Shown piece by piece: positions 5,597 to 7,002 of a DNA stretch of 7,002 bases. Positions within the stretch are counted from its first letter, which is position 1. Each line of letters starts with the position of its first letter. Origin of the DNA: Methylomonas sp. (lineage in GTDB: Bacteria > Pseudomonadota > Gammaproteobacteria > Methylococcales > Methylomonadaceae); NCBI GenBank assembly GCA_026990815.1, contig JALXCS010000114.1, forward strand, positions 1 through 7,002, read 5' to 3'. The notes beneath the pieces were generated by a model, which did no database searches, was not told where the DNA came from, and saw only the letters and a program-made list of their open reading frames with translations. A program made the position numbers and the translations under genes.

Positions 5597-6727
5597 GTGG
5601 CTGAAGATAACGGTCAGGATAAAACAGAAGACCCCACGGGGAAACGGGTAACTGAATCCAGAAAAAAAGGTCAAATTGCCCGTTCTAAAGAACTGAGTAC
5701 CTTTGCCATGTTAGTAACAGGTGCAACCATGTTAATGATGACGGGCAATAAAATTGGGAAAGGACTGCTTGAAATTATGCGTGAGCAATTTTCAATTAGC
5801 CGGGCGGAAATTTTTGATCCTGCTATCCCTGTACAACATTTGGTTAAAGTCATCAGTCATGGAATTTACCTGATTATTCCATTTCTGGCGGTGATGGTGG
5901 TAATTGCATTGGTTGCTCCAATAACCATGGGAGGTTGGAATTTCAGTTGGGAGGCGATGCAACCCAAGTTTGAAAAGCTGGATCCAATTAAAGGAATACC
6001 CAGACTGTTTGCCTTAAAAGGGTTGATAGAACTAATCAAGGCAATTTTGAAATTTTCACTTATAGTTGCCGGTGTCGTTGTATTGTTCAATCTGGTGTTT
6101 GATGATTATGTGGGTCTAAGCTCGAAAACGGTAGAAAAGGGAATTTTTCAGGCAATGGACTTGATAGGTTCCGGATTTTTATTTTTGAGTGCCTTATTGG
6201 TTATTATCGCTATTTTTGATGTGCCCTACCAATTGTGGGAGCACAATAAACAATTGAAAATGACTAAGCAGGAGGTCAAGGATGAAAGTAAAGATACCGA
6301 AGGTAATCCGGAAATTAAGGGAAAAATCAGACAGTTGCAAATGGAAGCAGCCCAAAAACGAATGATGGAGGAAGTACCCACGGCTGATGTTATTGTGACC
6401 AACCCGACTCATTTTGCGGTTGCTTTAAAGTATGATCCAAATTCTACAGCGGCACCGAAGTTGATTGCCAAAGGAACTGACATGGTTGCCTCCCATATTC
6501 GAAATATTGCTGCAAGTGCCGAAGTGCCATTGATAGAGGCGCCTCCTTTAGCCAGGGCGCTTTATTATTCAACAGAATTAAATGAGCAAATCCCGCAGGG
6601 TTTGTTTTTAGCCGTTGCCCAGGTGTTGGCCTACGTATTTCAACTTAAAACAGCACTGGAAAATGGTTGGGAAGAGCCGGAATTTCCATCCTCAATTATT
6701 GTTCCAGAAGAGTTTAAAACAGAGTAG
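5597..6727 (+). CDS. flhB: Flagellar export switch protein FlhB
   Basis: FlhB is the export-gate component that changes substrate specificity from rod/hook to filament proteins after auto-cleavage. The 376 residues begin with the conserved ED-PTGKRVTESRKKGQIARSKEL region (11-33). Four membrane segments follow (about 34-50, 88-108, 141-167, 186-208), then a charged cytoplasmic linker (about 210-255) and the cytoplasmic domain. The cleavage motif NPTH is intact at N269-P270-T271-H272, the same residue numbers as in Salmonella, inside ADVIVTNPTHFAVALKY. The downstream APPLARALY pattern is also present. The start is GTG at 5597, preceded by a modest AAGG (5584-5587). The length-controlling partner FliK is not in the window. 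flhB is the last recognisable gene of the cluster here. Confidence 0.97.
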   Translation: MAEDNGQDKTEDPTGKRVTESRKKGQIARSKELSTFAMLVTGATMLMMTGNKIGKGLLEIMREQFSISRAEIFDPAIPVQHLVKVISHGIYLIIPFLAVMVVIALVAPITMGGWNFSWEAMQPKFEKLDPIKGIPRLFALKGLIELIKAILKFSLIVAGVVVLFNLVFDDYVGLSSKTVEKGIFQAMDLIGSGFLFLSALLVIIAIFDVPYQLWEHNKQLKMTKQEVKDESKDTEGNPEIKGKIRQLQMEAAQKRMMEEVPTADVIVTNPTHFAVALKYDPNSTAAPKLIAKGTDMVASHIRNIAASAEVPLIEAPPLARALYYSTELNEQIPQGLFLAVAQVLAYVFQLKTALENGWEEPEFPSSIIVPEEFKTE

Positions 6728-7002
6728 TTCTATTTTTAGGTAGTCGCATAAATTTCCTGCTCCCTTCTATATCTCTTTCCTCATTCGTTAAGGAAAATCA
6801 TTGTTCACGAGAAAAAATTTACCCTCCCGGACATCAAATAGGTAAGCGATTGAAATAACGGGACCTTCTATTACTGGGATGCGATAGAGAGCTACAAGGA
6901 TGTATCTACGCATGTCCTTTATTTCAACCTAGATTCAACTCATAAGTGCAATTCATTTTAATGGAAATGGAAGGGCCAGCTGATGTATAGTTCAAGCTTT
7001 TT
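6728..7002. other. Region after flhB without a recognised gene
   Basis: I see no gene I can support in these 275 bases. A hairpin TTTCCT/AGGAAA (6776-6781 and 6791-6796) lacks a U run, so it is not a clear terminator. On the minus strand a 41-residue frame (6913 down to 6788) is open but has a poorly spaced ribosome-binding site. No sigma-54 or sigma-28 motif of the quality seen before fliL is present. flhA does not begin within the window. Confidence 0.5.

Noticed and set aside
5195..6412. Minus-strand open frames opposite fliR and flhB
   Set aside because: They are shadows of conserved membrane-protein genes, with no start signals or recognisable products.
6897..6976. Sigma-54-like GG-N10-GC pairs at about 6898-6912 and 6962-6976
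   Set aside because: Only the dinucleotides match; the flanking -24 and -12 bases do not, unlike the site at 1001-1016.

Overview
The window carries a flagellar export/C-ring operon, fliL-fliM-fliN-fliO-fliP-fliQ-fliR-flhB (about 1122-6727), all on the + strand and all apparently intact. An unidentified gene tail (up to 446) and a long AT-rich gap lie to the left. The right edge (6728-7002) is non-coding or unrecognised. The protein sequences are of the gammaproteobacterial type: FliN and FliP align by eye over long stretches with the enteric proteins, and FlhB has its NPTH motif at N269-P270, the Salmonella numbering. A sequence upstream of fliL matches the sigma-54 promoter consensus very well, and another matches the FliA (sigma-28) consensus. 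This points to an RpoN/FleQ(FlrA)-type polar-flagellum hierarchy, as in Pseudomonas, Vibrio, Legionella and many aquatic gammaproteobacteria, rather than the FlhDC system of enterics. The operon is AT-rich with AT-rich codon choices. I cannot name the genus.

Layout. 3-446: C-terminal part of an unrecognised protein whose frame is open to the left edge and whose first part is visibly more GC-rich than the rest. 447-1121: 675 bases without a gene, containing a FleQ-like box (604-617), a FliA-type promoter (945-971), an RpoN-type promoter (1001-1016) and a very long RNA hairpin (1041-1093) followed by a short U run, just before fliL. 1122-4645: fliL, fliM, fliN, fliO, fliP and fliQ, mostly separated by a few bases; the only larger gap is 93 bases before fliN. 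4646-4802: a 157-base spacer rich in inverted repeats that interrupts the otherwise tight cluster. 4803-6727: fliR and flhB. 6728-7002: no recognised gene; flhA, which often follows flhB in such clusters, does not start here.

How the genes work together. FliP, FliQ and FliR form the membrane core of the flagellar type III export gate, with FliO assisting FliP assembly. FlhB wraps the gate and switches substrate class after self-cleavage at NPTH. FliM and FliN build the cytoplasmic C-ring that receives CheY-P and sets rotation direction. FliL sits at the inner membrane around the stator. No complete undescribed system is visible. The points that merit a second look are regulatory or structural: the paired sigma-28/sigma-54 promoters, the strand-specific leader hairpin, the structured fliQ-fliR spacer and a duplicated N-terminal motif in FliN.
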